Shown here: one piece after another, positions 8,081-16,617 of the stretch | How the letters are laid out: each line of letters starts with the position of its first letter | Numbering within the stretch: position 1 is the stretch's first letter | Assembly (NCBI RefSeq): GCF_900094575.1 | Contig: NZ_FMAE01000001.1 | Location: forward strand, 186,001-250,000 | Source of the DNA: Bradyrhizobium yuanmingense | GTDB lineage: Bacteria > Pseudomonadota > Alphaproteobacteria > Rhizobiales > Xanthobacteraceae | Reading direction: 5' to 3' | DNA: 64,000 bases | Translations under genes and position numbers: made by a program | The notes under the pieces: model-generated | What the model saw: only the letters and a program-made list of their open reading frames with translations | The model's database searches: none | Told to the model about the DNA's origin: nothing

Positions 8081-9451
8081 ATGAACCTCAATCGCCGTCA
8101 TCTCATCGGGGCTTCGACCGCGGGCATTGCCGGTGCGCTGGCCATGCCGGCCGATGCCGCGCGCGCCGCACCGCTGACGTCGCTGCTCGGCCGCGATGCC
8201 ACGCAATATGGTGTGCGGCCCGGCAGCAGCGAGGACCAGACCCGCGCGCTGCAGCGTGCCATCGACGATGCCGCGCGGGCGCAATTGCCGCTCGCCTTGC
8301 CACCCGGCGTGTACCGGACCGGTCTGTTGCGGCTGCCAAACGGCGCGCAGCTGATTGGCGTGCGCGGCGCGACCAAGCTCGTCTTCACCGGCGGCGCCTC
8401 GGCGATCCAGAGCGACGGCTCCGATGCGATCGGCCTCACCGGCATCACCTTCGACGGCGGCGGCATCCCGCTGCCGACACGGCGCGGCCTGATCCACGCC
8501 CTCGGCGGGCGCGACGTGCGCATCAGCGAATGCGCTATCACGAGCTCGGGCGGCAGCGGCATCTGGCTCGAGCAGGTCGCGGGCGACATTTCCGGCAATA
8601 TCTTCACCGACATCGCGGTGACAGCGGTCGTGTCGTTCGACGCCAGGGGCCTCAGCGTCTGCCGCAACACGATTCTCGGCACCAACGACAACGGGATCGA
8701 GATCCTGCGCACCGCGATCGGCGATGACGGCACGCTGGTCGCCGACAACCGCATCGAGAACATCAAGGCCGGCCCCGGCGGCTCGGGCCAGTTCGGCAAT
8801 GCCATCAACGCCTTTCGCGCCAGCAACGTGATCGTGCGCGGCAACCGTATCAGGAATTGCGACTATTCGGCGGTGCGCGGCAACTCGGCTTCGAACATCC
8901 ACATCAGTGGCAACAGCGTCAGCGACGTGCGCGAGGTCGCGCTCTATTCCGAGTTCGCGTTCGAGGCCGCGGTGATCGCCAACAACATCGTGGACGGCGC
9001 GGCCGTCGGCGTCTCGGTCTGCAATTTCAACGAGGGCGGCCGCATCGCGGTGGTCCAGGGCAACATCATCCGCAACCTGATCCCGAAGCGGCCGATCGGC
9101 ACCGCGCCCGACGATGATGCCGGCGTCGGCATCTACATCGAGGCGGATTCTTCGGTGACCGGCAACGTGATCGAGAACGCACCGTCCTACGGCATCGTCG
9201 CCGGCTGGGGCAGATATCTGCGCGACGTCGCGATCACGGGCAACGTGATCCGCAAGGCGCTGGCCGGCGTCGGCGTCTCCGTGCTGCCGGGCGCCGGCAC
9301 CGCGCTCGTCAACAACAACATGATCTCCGAGACGCCGCGCGGCGCCGTGGTCGGCCTCGATCACGCCCGCGCGGTGACGTCGGATCTATCCGCCGACGGC
9401 GCACAACGTTTTGCGCAGCTGGTGGTCGGCGGCAATGCGGTGCGGCGCTAG
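8081..9451 (+). CDS. Tat-exported right-handed beta-helix repeat protein (TIGR03808-like)
   Basis: A 456-residue exported protein. The N-terminus MNLNRRHLIGASTAGIAGAL carries a twin-arginine signal. After QYGVRPGSSEDQTRALQRAI, a pectate-lyase-like cap, the chain is a long series of parallel beta-helix coils with recurring N-x-I/V patterns (ISGNIFTDI, VADNRIENI, VRGNRIRNC, ISGNSVSDV, ITGNVIRKA). The family is recognised from memory as the twin-arginine-translocated repeat protein TIGR03808. The fold suggests polysaccharide binding or cleavage, but no catalytic set can be assigned. CGGAGG 7 bases upstream fixes the start. The convergent gene at 9448 ends 4 bases inside it and is its usual neighbour. 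Confidence 0.8.
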   Translation: MNLNRRHLIGASTAGIAGALAMPADAARAAPLTSLLGRDATQYGVRPGSSEDQTRALQRAIDDAARAQLPLALPPGVYRTGLLRLPNGAQLIGVRGATKLVFTGGASAIQSDGSDAIGLTGITFDGGGIPLPTRRGLIHALGGRDVRISECAITSSGGSGIWLEQVAGDISGNIFTDIAVTAVVSFDARGLSVCRNTILGTNDNGIEILRTAIGDDGTLVADNRIENIKAGPGGSGQFGNAINAFRASNVIVRGNRIRNCDYSAVRGNSASNIHISGNSVSDVREVALYSEFAFEAAVIANNIVDGAAVGVSVCNFNEGGRIAVVQGNIIRNLIPKRPIGTAPDDDAGVGIYIEADSSVTGNVIENAPSYGIVAGWGRYLRDVAITGNVIRKALAGVGVSVLPGAGTALVNNNMISETPRGAVVGLDHARAVTSDLSADGAQRFAQLVVGGNAVRR

Positions 9452-10209
9452 AAGGCGTTCCGCAGCAGCGGGTACTTCGCTTCCAGGCCGTCGAGGCTGA
9501 AAGTGAATTCGACGACGCGCTCGGGGGCGGCGACGATTTCCTCGGCGGGCGGGGCGAACTGCGGCAGGAGCGCCGCCATTGCTGCAGGCGCGGTCTTCGG
9601 CGGCTTCGCGGCAGGCACCGGCGGCCTCACTTCCGGCGCGGCGAATGGCCGTGTTGCGGCCGGCTCCGCGAGCGGCGATCTCTCGGCAGGCGCAGTGAAC
9701 GGTGCCTTCGCAGCGGGTGCCCTCAGCGGCGGCATCTCGGCAGGCGCGGTGAACGACGGCCAAGCTACGGGCATAGCAAGCGGCGCGATCGGGGCTTCGG
9801 TGATCTCCGCGAGCACGTCGGGCTTCGGATCGAGCCTCACCGGCATGACGGTCTCGGGAGCGATGTGAACGGCCTTGGGCTGCATCGTTTGCGCCTGCTG
9901 CTCGCGCGGCGCCATGCGAGGCATCGTCGCCGGCGACCAACCGAATGCCGGCGTCACGCTCGCAGCCGCCTCGGCGACGTCCGCCCCCGTCGCAAGGGCG
10001 CGCCAAGTCTGGACGGCGCGCTTGGCTTCCTGGATGTTTTCGAGGAAGGCGATCTCGGAATGATAGCGGCGCCAGCGGCCGGTCTCAAACATCTCGGAGA
10101 GATGTTGCAGGCGCTGCTCGGCGAGAGCGCACCAGCGTGCCGCGATTTGGCGGCTGCCGGCCGCGTCGCGAACGAACTCTTCGCGAGCAAATTCTTGGCG
10201 ATGTGTCAT
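9448..10209 (-). CDS. Conserved protein with N-terminal helical domain and Ala/Pro-rich tail (TIGR03809-like)
   Basis: A 253-residue protein of unknown function. The first about 85 residues are well structured and helical (ARWCALAEQRLQHLSEMFETG, then WRRYHSEIAFLENIQEAKRA). The rest is low-complexity Ala/Pro sequence built from imperfect repeats of a TAPAE-type unit, ending with a short ordered tail (LDGLEAKYPLLRNAF). The N-terminal part resembles the family described as the partner of the beta-helix repeat protein, and here the two genes are convergent and overlap by 4 bases. No signal peptide is seen. ATG 10209 is preferred over an in-frame TTG at 10251. Confidence 0.65.
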   Translation of the reverse strand: MTHRQEFAREEFVRDAAGSRQIAARWCALAEQRLQHLSEMFETGRWRRYHSEIAFLENIQEAKRAVQTWRALATGADVAEAAASVTPAFGWSPATMPRMAPREQQAQTMQPKAVHIAPETVMPVRLDPKPDVLAEITEAPIAPLAMPVAWPSFTAPAEMPPLRAPAAKAPFTAPAERSPLAEPAATRPFAAPEVRPPVPAAKPPKTAPAAMAALLPQFAPPAEEIVAAPERVVEFTFSLDGLEAKYPLLRNAF

Positions 10210-10755
10210 GAACCAGCCCGTCAGGAGAAAACACGGACGCGGGGGACGCAACGCACACGAATCAATTTAGACGCGACATGAATATTTTGTGGAAAAGTTT
10301 TGACTTGTCCAGCAACGACGCGGCATTCGTCGTCAAACACCGTAGTCGTGCGGTGATTTTCCGTGTTTTCGAGTCAAGCTTCGCACAAGCATGACGGAGT
10401 TGCGGCGGGACTCGCTCGCGACGGCGACCGAAGCCACGGCGACCTTCAACTGCAAGCTGAACGGATGCGAAGCTTCGAAAAATCGGACGCCAGAATCTTG
10501 TCTTGACGCGTTTTCTTCACGCGAACCGGCACCCACTTCGCTCGAAAACGCTCTGAAAAGAAGAGACCCGTCCGGGGGGACAACCGGACGGGTCGAGCCA
10601 TATGGGCGCTTGGGGTGGATGGGCGCTCGCGCCTGATATGACTGATGGGGAGGGATGACCGCTCCCACATCAGTTGGTCGGGGCAGCGGGCTGAACGTTC
10701 AAATGCGCGGTTTGATTTTTTACCCTTTGGCGTGAGCGTAAAGTTGTCGCAGCGA
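10210..10755. other. Intergenic region, 546 bases, with a terminator and an A/T-richer patch
   Basis: The left part (about 10270-10390) is richer in A and T than its surroundings and probably holds the promoter of the minus-strand gene ending at 9448. A 38-codon reading frame (10278-10394, plus) starts here but has no ribosome site and is not called as a gene. The right part holds the terminator of the subtilase gene. A plus-strand frame at 10391-10636 crosses that terminator and looks like chance. Confidence 0.5.
10565..10594 (-). terminator. Rho-independent terminator of the subtilase operon
   Basis: A perfect 11-base stem, GACCCGTCCGG (10565-10575) with CCGGACGGGTC (10584-10594), and an 8-base loop. 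Read on the minus strand it is followed by TCTTCTTTTC, a T-rich tract. It lies 162 bases beyond the subtilase stop codon and ends the sigma / anti-sigma / protease transcription unit. Confidence 0.75.
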
Positions 10756-12465
10756 CTATCGCGCCGGCGGCCTATCTGCCTGAGAAACCGCGGATTTATC
10801 CTCCGCGCTCGACAGCGAGGTTTGCTCGATCGCGCGTGCGCCGGGCTCCTCGCGACGCTTCGGAGCATCTTCACGTTTTGTTGTACCGGGGGCAGCAGCG
10901 ACCGGCGTCGCGCTGTCGGCAGGAACAGCCATGACGGCGGCAAACGCGTCGGCCTGGCCGTCGCCGAAGAGGTCGTCGCGCCCGGGAGAGCCGAGGTCGC
11001 GTGCGGTCTTGACCAGCGTCATGCGCAGCGCTTCCGGCTTGAGTGTGTGGTTGCGCTCGAGCAGCAGCGCCGCGACGCCTGAGACATAGGCGGCCGAGAA
11101 CGAGGTTCCCGACGTCACCTGGTATTTGCCGTCGGGTGCCGGCAGGAAGATGTCGACGCCGGGGGCCGCGACGGCGATGTAGTTGCCGCGGTTGGAGGCG
11201 GAGAACAGCCTGTCCTGCCGATCCGTCGCACTGACCGCAATCACGTTGGGGTTGGCCGCCGGATACAGCGGCGGCGATTTCGCCCCGGCATTGCCGGCGG
11301 CGGCGATCAGAATGAGACCACGCGCGGCCGTCGCCGCGATCGCGCGCTCGATCACCGCGTCCTTCGGACCGGCAAAGCTCATGTTGACGATCTGCGCGCC
11401 GTGCTCGGCGGCGTAATTCAGGGAACGCAGGATGATATAGGACGAGCTCTCTGCACCGCCATTGGCACCGCCGAAGGCGCGGATGGCGATGATGCGGGCC
11501 TCGGGTGCGCTGCCCATCAGACGGGCATGGGCCGCGATCGCCCCGGCGATGCCGGTGCCATGGACGTGCGGCCCTTCGGCACTGCCGAGCGCGTCGAAAT
11601 TGTCGGCGATGGAATTGGCGAGCTCGGGATGCCGGGCGTCGATGCCGGAATCGATTACCGCGATCGTGACGTTGGCCCCATGCGCCAACGTATGCGCCTG
11701 CGGCAGGCGCAGCTTTGCCAGCGCGTATTGCGCAGGATCGCCCTCGGTGGCGGCCGACGATTTCTGGTCCTGGAGCACGTAGCGGAAGTTCGGCTGCAGC
11801 GAGCGCACGCTGCCGTCGGCCGCGAATTCGCGCCGCACGGTCTCATAGGGCCGGCCGTCGGCGATGCGGAACAGGCCGAACGTGGCTCCGATCAGCGGGA
11901 AATTCTCGGAAGCGAGGCGGGTCAGGCCGTGGCGACGCGCCAGCTCGTCGGCCTCGGCCGTCGACAGCGCGCCGTCGATCTCGGCGACGAATTCGCCTGC
12001 GAAGCTGCGCGAGGTCAGCACCACCGGCGTGTTGTTCCCACGCCCTTTGCCGGCGCTCTTCTTGCCGGATTTTCCGGTGCCCTCGCCGCCCGCGTTCGGC
12101 TGCGCCAGACATTCGCCGTCGGCACTGCGATAGGCTGCGGTGCAGGCCGGATAGAGATTCGGCGAGTAACGCGCATGGGGCAGCACCGGCGTCGTCGGCC
12201 GGATGCGCGACGTCGTGGGAATGCTCGCCATCGTCCGCGGGCCGCGGCCAACGCTCACCGCGCGCGCAGCGATGTTCGGGCTGACCCGCGGGGTGATGTT
12301 TGGAGAGACGGTCGGCGTGCGCGAGGGAACGCTGATCGTCGGCGTGCGCATGATCGCCTGCGCCTGCGCAAGCTCCACGCCGAAACAGAAGGCGACCAGA
12401 AGCGCAACGCCGACGGATGAAGCGCGGGCCCCAGTGCGCACCCTGCTCTCGGATTTGCCCGTCAT
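10756..12465 (-). CDS. Exported S8 (subtilisin-like) serine protease
   Basis: A 569-residue secreted protease. Order of parts: signal peptide (VGVALLVAFCFGVELAQAQA, about 18-37); a Ser/Thr/Pro-rich low-complexity stretch (40-150); a propeptide-like segment (about 157-230, FVAEIDG to PNFRYVL); then the catalytic domain with D272 (IAVIDSGID), H302 (HVHGTGIAG), oxyanion N392 (AAAGNAGA) and S455 (TSGTSFSAAY); and a charged C-terminal tail. All catalytic residues are present. It is the last of three minus-strand genes, starting 17 bases after the anti-sigma stop, so it is likely controlled by, or feeding back on, that sigma system. Substrate unknown. Confidence 0.88.
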   Translation of the reverse strand: MTGKSESRVRTGARASSVGVALLVAFCFGVELAQAQAIMRTPTISVPSRTPTVSPNITPRVSPNIAARAVSVGRGPRTMASIPTTSRIRPTTPVLPHARYSPNLYPACTAAYRSADGECLAQPNAGGEGTGKSGKKSAGKGRGNNTPVVLTSRSFAGEFVAEIDGALSTAEADELARRHGLTRLASENFPLIGATFGLFRIADGRPYETVRREFAADGSVRSLQPNFRYVLQDQKSSAATEGDPAQYALAKLRLPQAHTLAHGANVTIAVIDSGIDARHPELANSIADNFDALGSAEGPHVHGTGIAGAIAAHARLMGSAPEARIIAIRAFGGANGGAESSSYIILRSLNYAAEHGAQIVNMSFAGPKDAVIERAIAATAARGLILIAAAGNAGAKSPPLYPAANPNVIAVSATDRQDRLFSASNRGNYIAVAAPGVDIFLPAPDGKYQVTSGTSFSAAYVSGVAALLLERNHTLKPEALRMTLVKTARDLGSPGRDDLFGDGQADAFAAVMAVPADSATPVAAAPGTTKREDAPKRREEPGARAIEQTSLSSAEDKSAVSQADRPPAR

Positions 12466-12481
12466 TGGCTCGGCGGCGCGC

Positions 12482-13177
12482 CTAGGGCGCCGCGACGGCG
12501 AGGTTGACGAACTTCTCGCGCTGCATCCTGCCGAGCAGCGAAGCGAGTTCGTCCTGGCCCATCGCCTTGTCGAACTGGAGGCGGAACATGCCGCCCTTGG
12601 CATCGCCGATGATCGAAGCCTGGTAGCTGTCGAGCAGCGCGGTGATGTCGGCGACGCGCGCCTCAGGGGTGAAGCGCACCAGCGCGCGCGCCGGCGCGGC
12701 GGCGCTACCAAGCTCGCGCGTGATCGGTGCGCTGGTCGAGAGCGAAGCGGTTTGGAAGGTCGCCGGCTGGTTCTTCATCAGCACGGCGCCGATGATGCCG
12801 GCCTGCAGCACGAGCGCGACGGCACCGAGGCTCGCCGACCACGCCAGCGTGCGCGGCGACAAGCTCGCGAAGAAGGTCGAGATACGCGCCGACAGCGGCA
12901 GCGAGCCGCTCGCCCTCGCCGGCTCGGCATCGATCGCGGCGAACAGCTTCTGCATCGCGCGCGCCGACGGAGCGCCCAGGCTCTCGTTCAGATGAATGGT
13001 CTCTTCGTACTCGCCGCGGATCGCCGCATATTGCTTCGCCAGGTCCGGATCGCGCGCCAGCGCTTCCTCGACACGGCGCGCATCGCGCGCGTTCAGCGTG
13101 CCGGCAGCGTGCCAGGGCAGCAGCAGTTCAATTTCACTGGGCTCTTGCTCCAGCATCTTCTTGCTCAAAGCCATCAT
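12482..13177 (-). CDS. Membrane anti-sigma factor with a propeptide-like outer domain
   Basis: A 231-residue single-pass membrane protein. The cytoplasmic N-terminal part (EIELLLPWHAAGTLNARDA, then RRVEEALARDPDLAKQY) is the helical sigma-binding type seen in ECF anti-sigma factors, without a zinc-binding HxxxCxxC. One transmembrane helix lies at about 111-134. The outer part, about 145-231, follows a strand-helix-strand-strand-helix-strand order (RALVRFTPEA, VADITALLDSY, ASIIGD, MFRLQF, ELASLLGRM, FVNLAVA) that resembles subtilase propeptides. The start overlaps the sigma stop as ATGA. That it binds the sigma factor encoded upstream follows from gene order and architecture. Confidence 0.75.
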   Translation of the reverse strand: MMALSKKMLEQEPSEIELLLPWHAAGTLNARDARRVEEALARDPDLAKQYAAIRGEYEETIHLNESLGAPSARAMQKLFAAIDAEPARASGSLPLSARISTFFASLSPRTLAWSASLGAVALVLQAGIIGAVLMKNQPATFQTASLSTSAPITRELGSAAAPARALVRFTPEARVADITALLDSYQASIIGDAKGGMFRLQFDKAMGQDELASLLGRMQREKFVNLAVAAP

Positions 13178-13743
13178 GGCCAGCCTCGCTCGACGCCGGC
13201 TGCCTTCAGCAGTTCGGCCAGTTTCTTGCGCGCATAGAACAAGCGCGTCTTCACAGTGTTCTCTGGTATCCCGACGATTTCGGCCACCTCTTCCACGGAC
13301 TTCTCGTGGTAGTAGACGAGATCGACGATTTCCCGATGATCCGGCGAGAGGCCCGTCAGACACTCCCGCAACGCCTCACTGGTATCCTTCTTCTGCACCA
13401 CCGTTTCCGGATCGTCGGACGTATCCTCGATCGCGTTGGCGGCGTCTTCGTCCAGCTCGAAATCCTTCCTGCGCCGGAGCGCAGACAGGGCCTTGAATCG
13501 GGTGATTGCCAGCAGCCAGGTGGAAACGGCAGATCGGCCCTCGAATTTGCCCGCTTGACGCCAGACGTCGAGAAACACCTCGCTGATGAGGTCTTCCGCC
13601 GCCTGCTCGTCCCGCACGAGCCTCAGCCCGAACCGGTAAACCCTGACATGGTGCCGCCCGTACAGCACCTGCATGGCGAGCCGGTCACCTTGAGCGATCC
13701 TGGCGATCAGGATCTCGTCTGAAGCCGCCTGTGTCGCGCTCAA
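13174..13743 (-). CDS. ECF RNA polymerase sigma factor
   Basis: A 189-residue sigma-70 family regulator of the extracytoplasmic-function type. Region 2 is seen as YGRHHVRVYRFGLRLVRDE, AAEDLISEVFLDVWRQA (core binding) and STWLLAITRFKALSALRRRK (-10 recognition). Region 4 is LTGLSPDHREIVDLVYYHE with the helix-turn-helix SVEEVAEIVGIPENTVKTRL. An acidic linker (ELDEDAANAIEDTSDDPE) joins them. It is the first gene of the sigma, anti-sigma, subtilase unit. The 437 bases upstream should hold its promoter, but no motif could be assigned with confidence. Confidence 0.9.
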   Translation of the reverse strand: MSATQAASDEILIARIAQGDRLAMQVLYGRHHVRVYRFGLRLVRDEQAAEDLISEVFLDVWRQAGKFEGRSAVSTWLLAITRFKALSALRRRKDFELDEDAANAIEDTSDDPETVVQKKDTSEALRECLTGLSPDHREIVDLVYYHEKSVEEVAEIVGIPENTVKTRLFYARKKLAELLKAAGVERGWP

Positions 13744-14180
13744 TGGCCGTCTCGCAAGGTTGGTCGGGTCGATGCGGTGGCCGGTTCGATGTGGGGGGCA
13801 AAATTGTTGAACCTACCGCAGTCATACGGGGGCTTGTGTGAGCTACCCCACATCCGGGCATTTTTCTTGTCCCACCCGTGGTGGTCAGCGTCGCTCATCC
13901 GAATCGGTACCATAATACTGCGATATTCCCTGCGGAATGCCTGCCCGGACATAGGCAGCCCGGCCTCATCCGGTTCCATAGTAGCCCCGCACCACCTTTG
14001 TCGCGCCAAGCCTCGCTTCGGCTCGACCGCAGCGCACACGATGCGTGATCATCGGTAAAATTCTCACGCTAGACGATCGCCTTGTTCCCTGCTGCACGGT
14101 TCGGATTCGATTTCAAAGGATACCAAACCTAAAGGCTTGCCACGTAGGTTTTTACGCTGACATCCACCATTGGCGGGACC
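13744..14180. other. Divergent intergenic region, 437 bases
   Basis: Lies between the ECF sigma gene (minus) and the diguanylate cyclase gene (plus) and must hold both promoters. Frames crossing it on either strand lack ribosome sites and family-like sequence. No convincing ECF-type -35/-10 pair was found on reading either strand, and no strong terminator is present. Confidence 0.4.
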
Positions 14181-15338
14181 ATGGGTACGGCCGCGACGTC
14201 CTTTCCAGAGAGGAATGCCGCAGAGGTCGCGGATCTCGTCCTTGCGCCCGAGACGACGGCGCCCGAGGTCAGGGCGCGCCGCGTCTGGCAGCGTCGCCAG
14301 ATGTATATCGGCCAGGTCGCGAGCTACTCGCTGGGCGGCGCGGTCCTGCTGCTCTGCGCCTATGACGGCGCGGTCTCCATGGCCGTTCCGACGCTGTTCT
14401 GGCTCGGCGGCCTTCTGATCATCGGGACTTTCACGGTGCTGTCGGAGGCCGGTTTCGGCGACCGTTTCGACGATCATTACCTCACCGTCTATCAGATCTC
14501 GCTGCATATGGCGCTGCAACTGGTGTTCCTGCTCGCGGTGCCCACCATCGGGGTCGCGTTCCTTGCCGTATTGTTTCTGATCTTCGCGTTCGGCACGCTG
14601 CGGATGACGTCGAGCCAGGCCATGCTCACCTGGGGCCTCGCCACCTGCGGGCTCACCGTGGTTTTCCTGGGATCGGACCTGCCGATCGGACTGCCGGTCG
14701 CGACCCGGCTGCAGCGGACCGCCTCGATGCTCTGCTTCGTGCTGGTGATCGGGCAGTGCGCCTTCCTCGGCCTGTTCGGCGCCACGTTACGCAAGATCCT
14801 GTACAAGCGCAGCATCGAATTGAAGGCCGCCTATCGACGCATCGAGGAACTGGCCGAGCTCGACGAGCTCACCGGCTCCTACAACCGCCGCTGCATCATG
14901 CGGCTTCTCGACACCGAGATCGAAAAGTCGCGGCGGGCATCCACGCCCTTCGCGATCGCGCTGATCGATCTCGACTGGTTCAAGCGCATCAACGACGCTT
15001 ACGGCCATCCCATTGGCGATGAGGTGCTGCGCACCTTCGCGATCACCATTTTCGCCAACATCCGCCCGGCCGACAGTTTCGGCCGCTACGGCGGCGAGGA
15101 ATTCCTGCTGCTGCTGCCGGATACGTCGGGCGACGTCGCGCTCCGCACGCTCGAGCGCCTGCGCGGCATCGTCGCCGATCTCGACTGGGGCGCGTTCTCC
15201 CCCAGCATGCGGGTGACCATTTCCGCGGGCGTCGTGACGCTGCGCGACGTCGATACTGCCGACACGTTTCTCGCGCGCGCCGACAGCGCGCTCTATTCCG
15301 CCAAGGCGCGAGGGCGCAACTGCATTGCAACGAGCTGA
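14181..15338 (+). CDS. Membrane-bound diguanylate cyclase (GGDEF domain)
   Basis: Makes cyclic di-GMP from two GTP. The 385-residue protein has six hydrophobic segments between about residues 40 and 215 (an integral membrane sensor without a recognised ligand domain), a short linker helix (KAAYRRIEELAELDELTGSYNR in part), and a C-terminal GGDEF domain. The active-site loop is GGEEF at 304-308, an active variant, and an allosteric inhibitory site RxxD (RPAD, 295-298) lies exactly five residues before it, so product inhibition is expected. Other conserved parts, IDLDWFKRINDAYGH and the terminal ALYSAKARGRN, are present. The signal it senses is unknown. Confidence 0.92.
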   Translation: MGTAATSFPERNAAEVADLVLAPETTAPEVRARRVWQRRQMYIGQVASYSLGGAVLLLCAYDGAVSMAVPTLFWLGGLLIIGTFTVLSEAGFGDRFDDHYLTVYQISLHMALQLVFLLAVPTIGVAFLAVLFLIFAFGTLRMTSSQAMLTWGLATCGLTVVFLGSDLPIGLPVATRLQRTASMLCFVLVIGQCAFLGLFGATLRKILYKRSIELKAAYRRIEELAELDELTGSYNRRCIMRLLDTEIEKSRRASTPFAIALIDLDWFKRINDAYGHPIGDEVLRTFAITIFANIRPADSFGRYGGEEFLLLLPDTSGDVALRTLERLRGIVADLDWGAFSPSMRVTISAGVVTLRDVDTADTFLARADSALYSAKARGRNCIATS

Positions 15339-15401
15339 CCGATCCATTTTCCTCCGGTGCGACGGAAGCCGCTGCCGGGCCGACCGCTCCAGGACAGAGC
15401 A

Positions 15402-16505
15402 ATGAGATCCAATTCCGCAAGACCATCCGAAAGCCTGCTCGAGGAATTGCAGGCCGCCCTCTCGCACGGCACCGTCGCGCGCCGGTTGGAGACGCTCCGC
15501 CGCGTCACCGATCTCTTCGTGGGCAACGCGGTCGACTATTCCGACGACCATATCCGCGTGTTCGACGACGTGTTCCAGTGCCTGATCGAGCAGATCGAGA
15601 CGTCGGCCAAGGCGCTGCTCGCCGAGCGGCTCGCGCCGATCGCAGCTGCGCCGCCGCAGATCATCCGCACGCTCGCGCTCGACGAGGTGATCGAGGTCTC
15701 CGGCCCCGTGCTGTCGAAGTCGGAGCGGCTGGATGAGGCAACATTGGTCGAGATTGCGCGCACCAGGAGCCAGGCGCATCTCAAGGCGATCTCGCTGCGG
15801 CGGACGCTGTCGGAAGCGCTGACCGACGTGCTGGTGGCGCGGGGCAATGAGGACGTGGTGCAGTCGACGGTCGGCAATCCGGGCGCGCGGTTCTCGGAGG
15901 AGTGTCTCGCCGACCTCGTCGTCCGCGCCGAGCGCGACGACGACCTCGCCGGCTGCATCGGCCTGCGGCCCGACCTGCCGCGCCATCACTATCTGAGGCT
16001 GGTCGCCAAGGCATCCTCGAGCGTGCGCACGAAGCTCGCGGCTGCGCATCCCAAGCTCGCGGACGAGGTGTCGAGGGCCGTCGAGGAAGCGGCCCAACGG
16101 GTTCGCGCCGTCGCCAGGACGAAACAGACGGAGATGGCTCGCGCGCTGGTGAAGTCGCTGCACGAGGACGGCCGCCTCAACGAGCTCCAGGTCGCCACCT
16201 TCGCCGAGCAGGGCAAGTTCGACGAGACGAACGCGGCGCTGGCCGCACTCGCAGGGATCGCGGTCGAGACCGCCGAGACCATGATGATCGAGAGCCGCAC
16301 CGAAGGCGTGATGATCCTCGCCAAGGCCGCGGGCATGCAATGGTCGAGCGTGCGCGCCATCATCGCCTTGCGCGAGAAGCTCTCCGGCGGGTCGCAGACC
16401 GACATGCTGAAGCTGCGCGACACCTATGAGGCGCTGCGCCCATCGACCGCGCAACAGGCGCTGCGCTTCCACCGCATGCAGTTGCACGCGACGCCGGCGG
16501 CATGA
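15402..16505 (+). CDS. DUF2336 domain protein
   Basis: A 367-residue soluble, mostly helical protein of the DUF2336 family, common in alphaproteobacteria and of unknown function. Family-like features are the repeated short helices with acidic ends (VTDLFVGNAVDYSDDHIRVF, DEATLVEIARTRSQAHLKAI) and the sequence RFSEECLADLVVRAERDDDL. The region AVARTKQTEMARALVKSLHE and the C-terminal EGVMILAKAAGMQWSSVRAI also fit. The start is ATG 15402 with AGGACAGAG upstream; an in-frame frame open from 15357 has no ribosome site. It follows the diguanylate cyclase by 63 bases on the same strand. Confidence 0.75.
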   Translation: MRSNSARPSESLLEELQAALSHGTVARRLETLRRVTDLFVGNAVDYSDDHIRVFDDVFQCLIEQIETSAKALLAERLAPIAAAPPQIIRTLALDEVIEVSGPVLSKSERLDEATLVEIARTRSQAHLKAISLRRTLSEALTDVLVARGNEDVVQSTVGNPGARFSEECLADLVVRAERDDDLAGCIGLRPDLPRHHYLRLVAKASSSVRTKLAAAHPKLADEVSRAVEEAAQRVRAVARTKQTEMARALVKSLHEDGRLNELQVATFAEQGKFDETNAALAALAGIAVETAETMMIESRTEGVMILAKAAGMQWSSVRAIIALREKLSGGSQTDMLKLRDTYEALRPSTAQQALRFHRMQLHATPAA

Positions 16506-16516
16506 AGCCGGCGCGA

Positions 16517-16559
16517 CTAAAGCGCGATGAGATTTCGATGGATCGTCATCGCGCTTTAG
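16517..16559. repeat. Perfect 14-base inverted repeat downstream of the DUF2336 gene
   Basis: CTAAAGCGCGATGA (16517-16530) and TCATCGCGCTTTAG (16546-16559) pair perfectly around a 15-base loop. No T-tract follows. It is immediately followed by a second palindromic repeat, so the convergent gap between the DUF2336 gene and osrA consists mostly of repeats. It may serve as a processing or protection stem for both converging transcripts. Confidence 0.75.
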
Positions 16560-16571
16560 GTTGTTGGTTGC

Positions 16572-16616
16572 GCATGATCTTTCCGGAAAACCGCTTCGCA
16601 CTTTTCCGGATCATGC
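16572..16616. repeat. Dispersed palindromic repeat (GCATGATC...GATCATGC type)
   Basis: A 45-base imperfect palindrome: GCATGATC and TTCCGGAAAA on the left, ACTTTTCCGGATCATGC on the right, across CCGCTTCGC. This unit is recognised from memory as very common between genes in Bradyrhizobium and Rhodopseudomonas, so it supports the proposed origin of the window. It ends one base before the osrA stop codon region. Confidence 0.8.
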
Positions 16617-16617
16617 C

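Noticed and set aside
8012..9364. 450-codon minus-strand frame opposite the beta-helix gene
   Set aside because: Asp/Ala/Val/Gly repeat composition arises from the regular coils on the other strand; no start signal.
13744..14180. Autoregulated promoter for the ECF sigma gene at 13743
   Set aside because: Several AAC/GTATGA-like words occur, but no pair had convincing spacing or a counterpart elsewhere in the window.
14787..16601. 604-codon minus-strand frame under the diguanylate cyclase and DUF2336 genes
   Set aside because: Crosses two real genes and an intergenic repeat, with arginine-rich shadow composition and no ribosome site.
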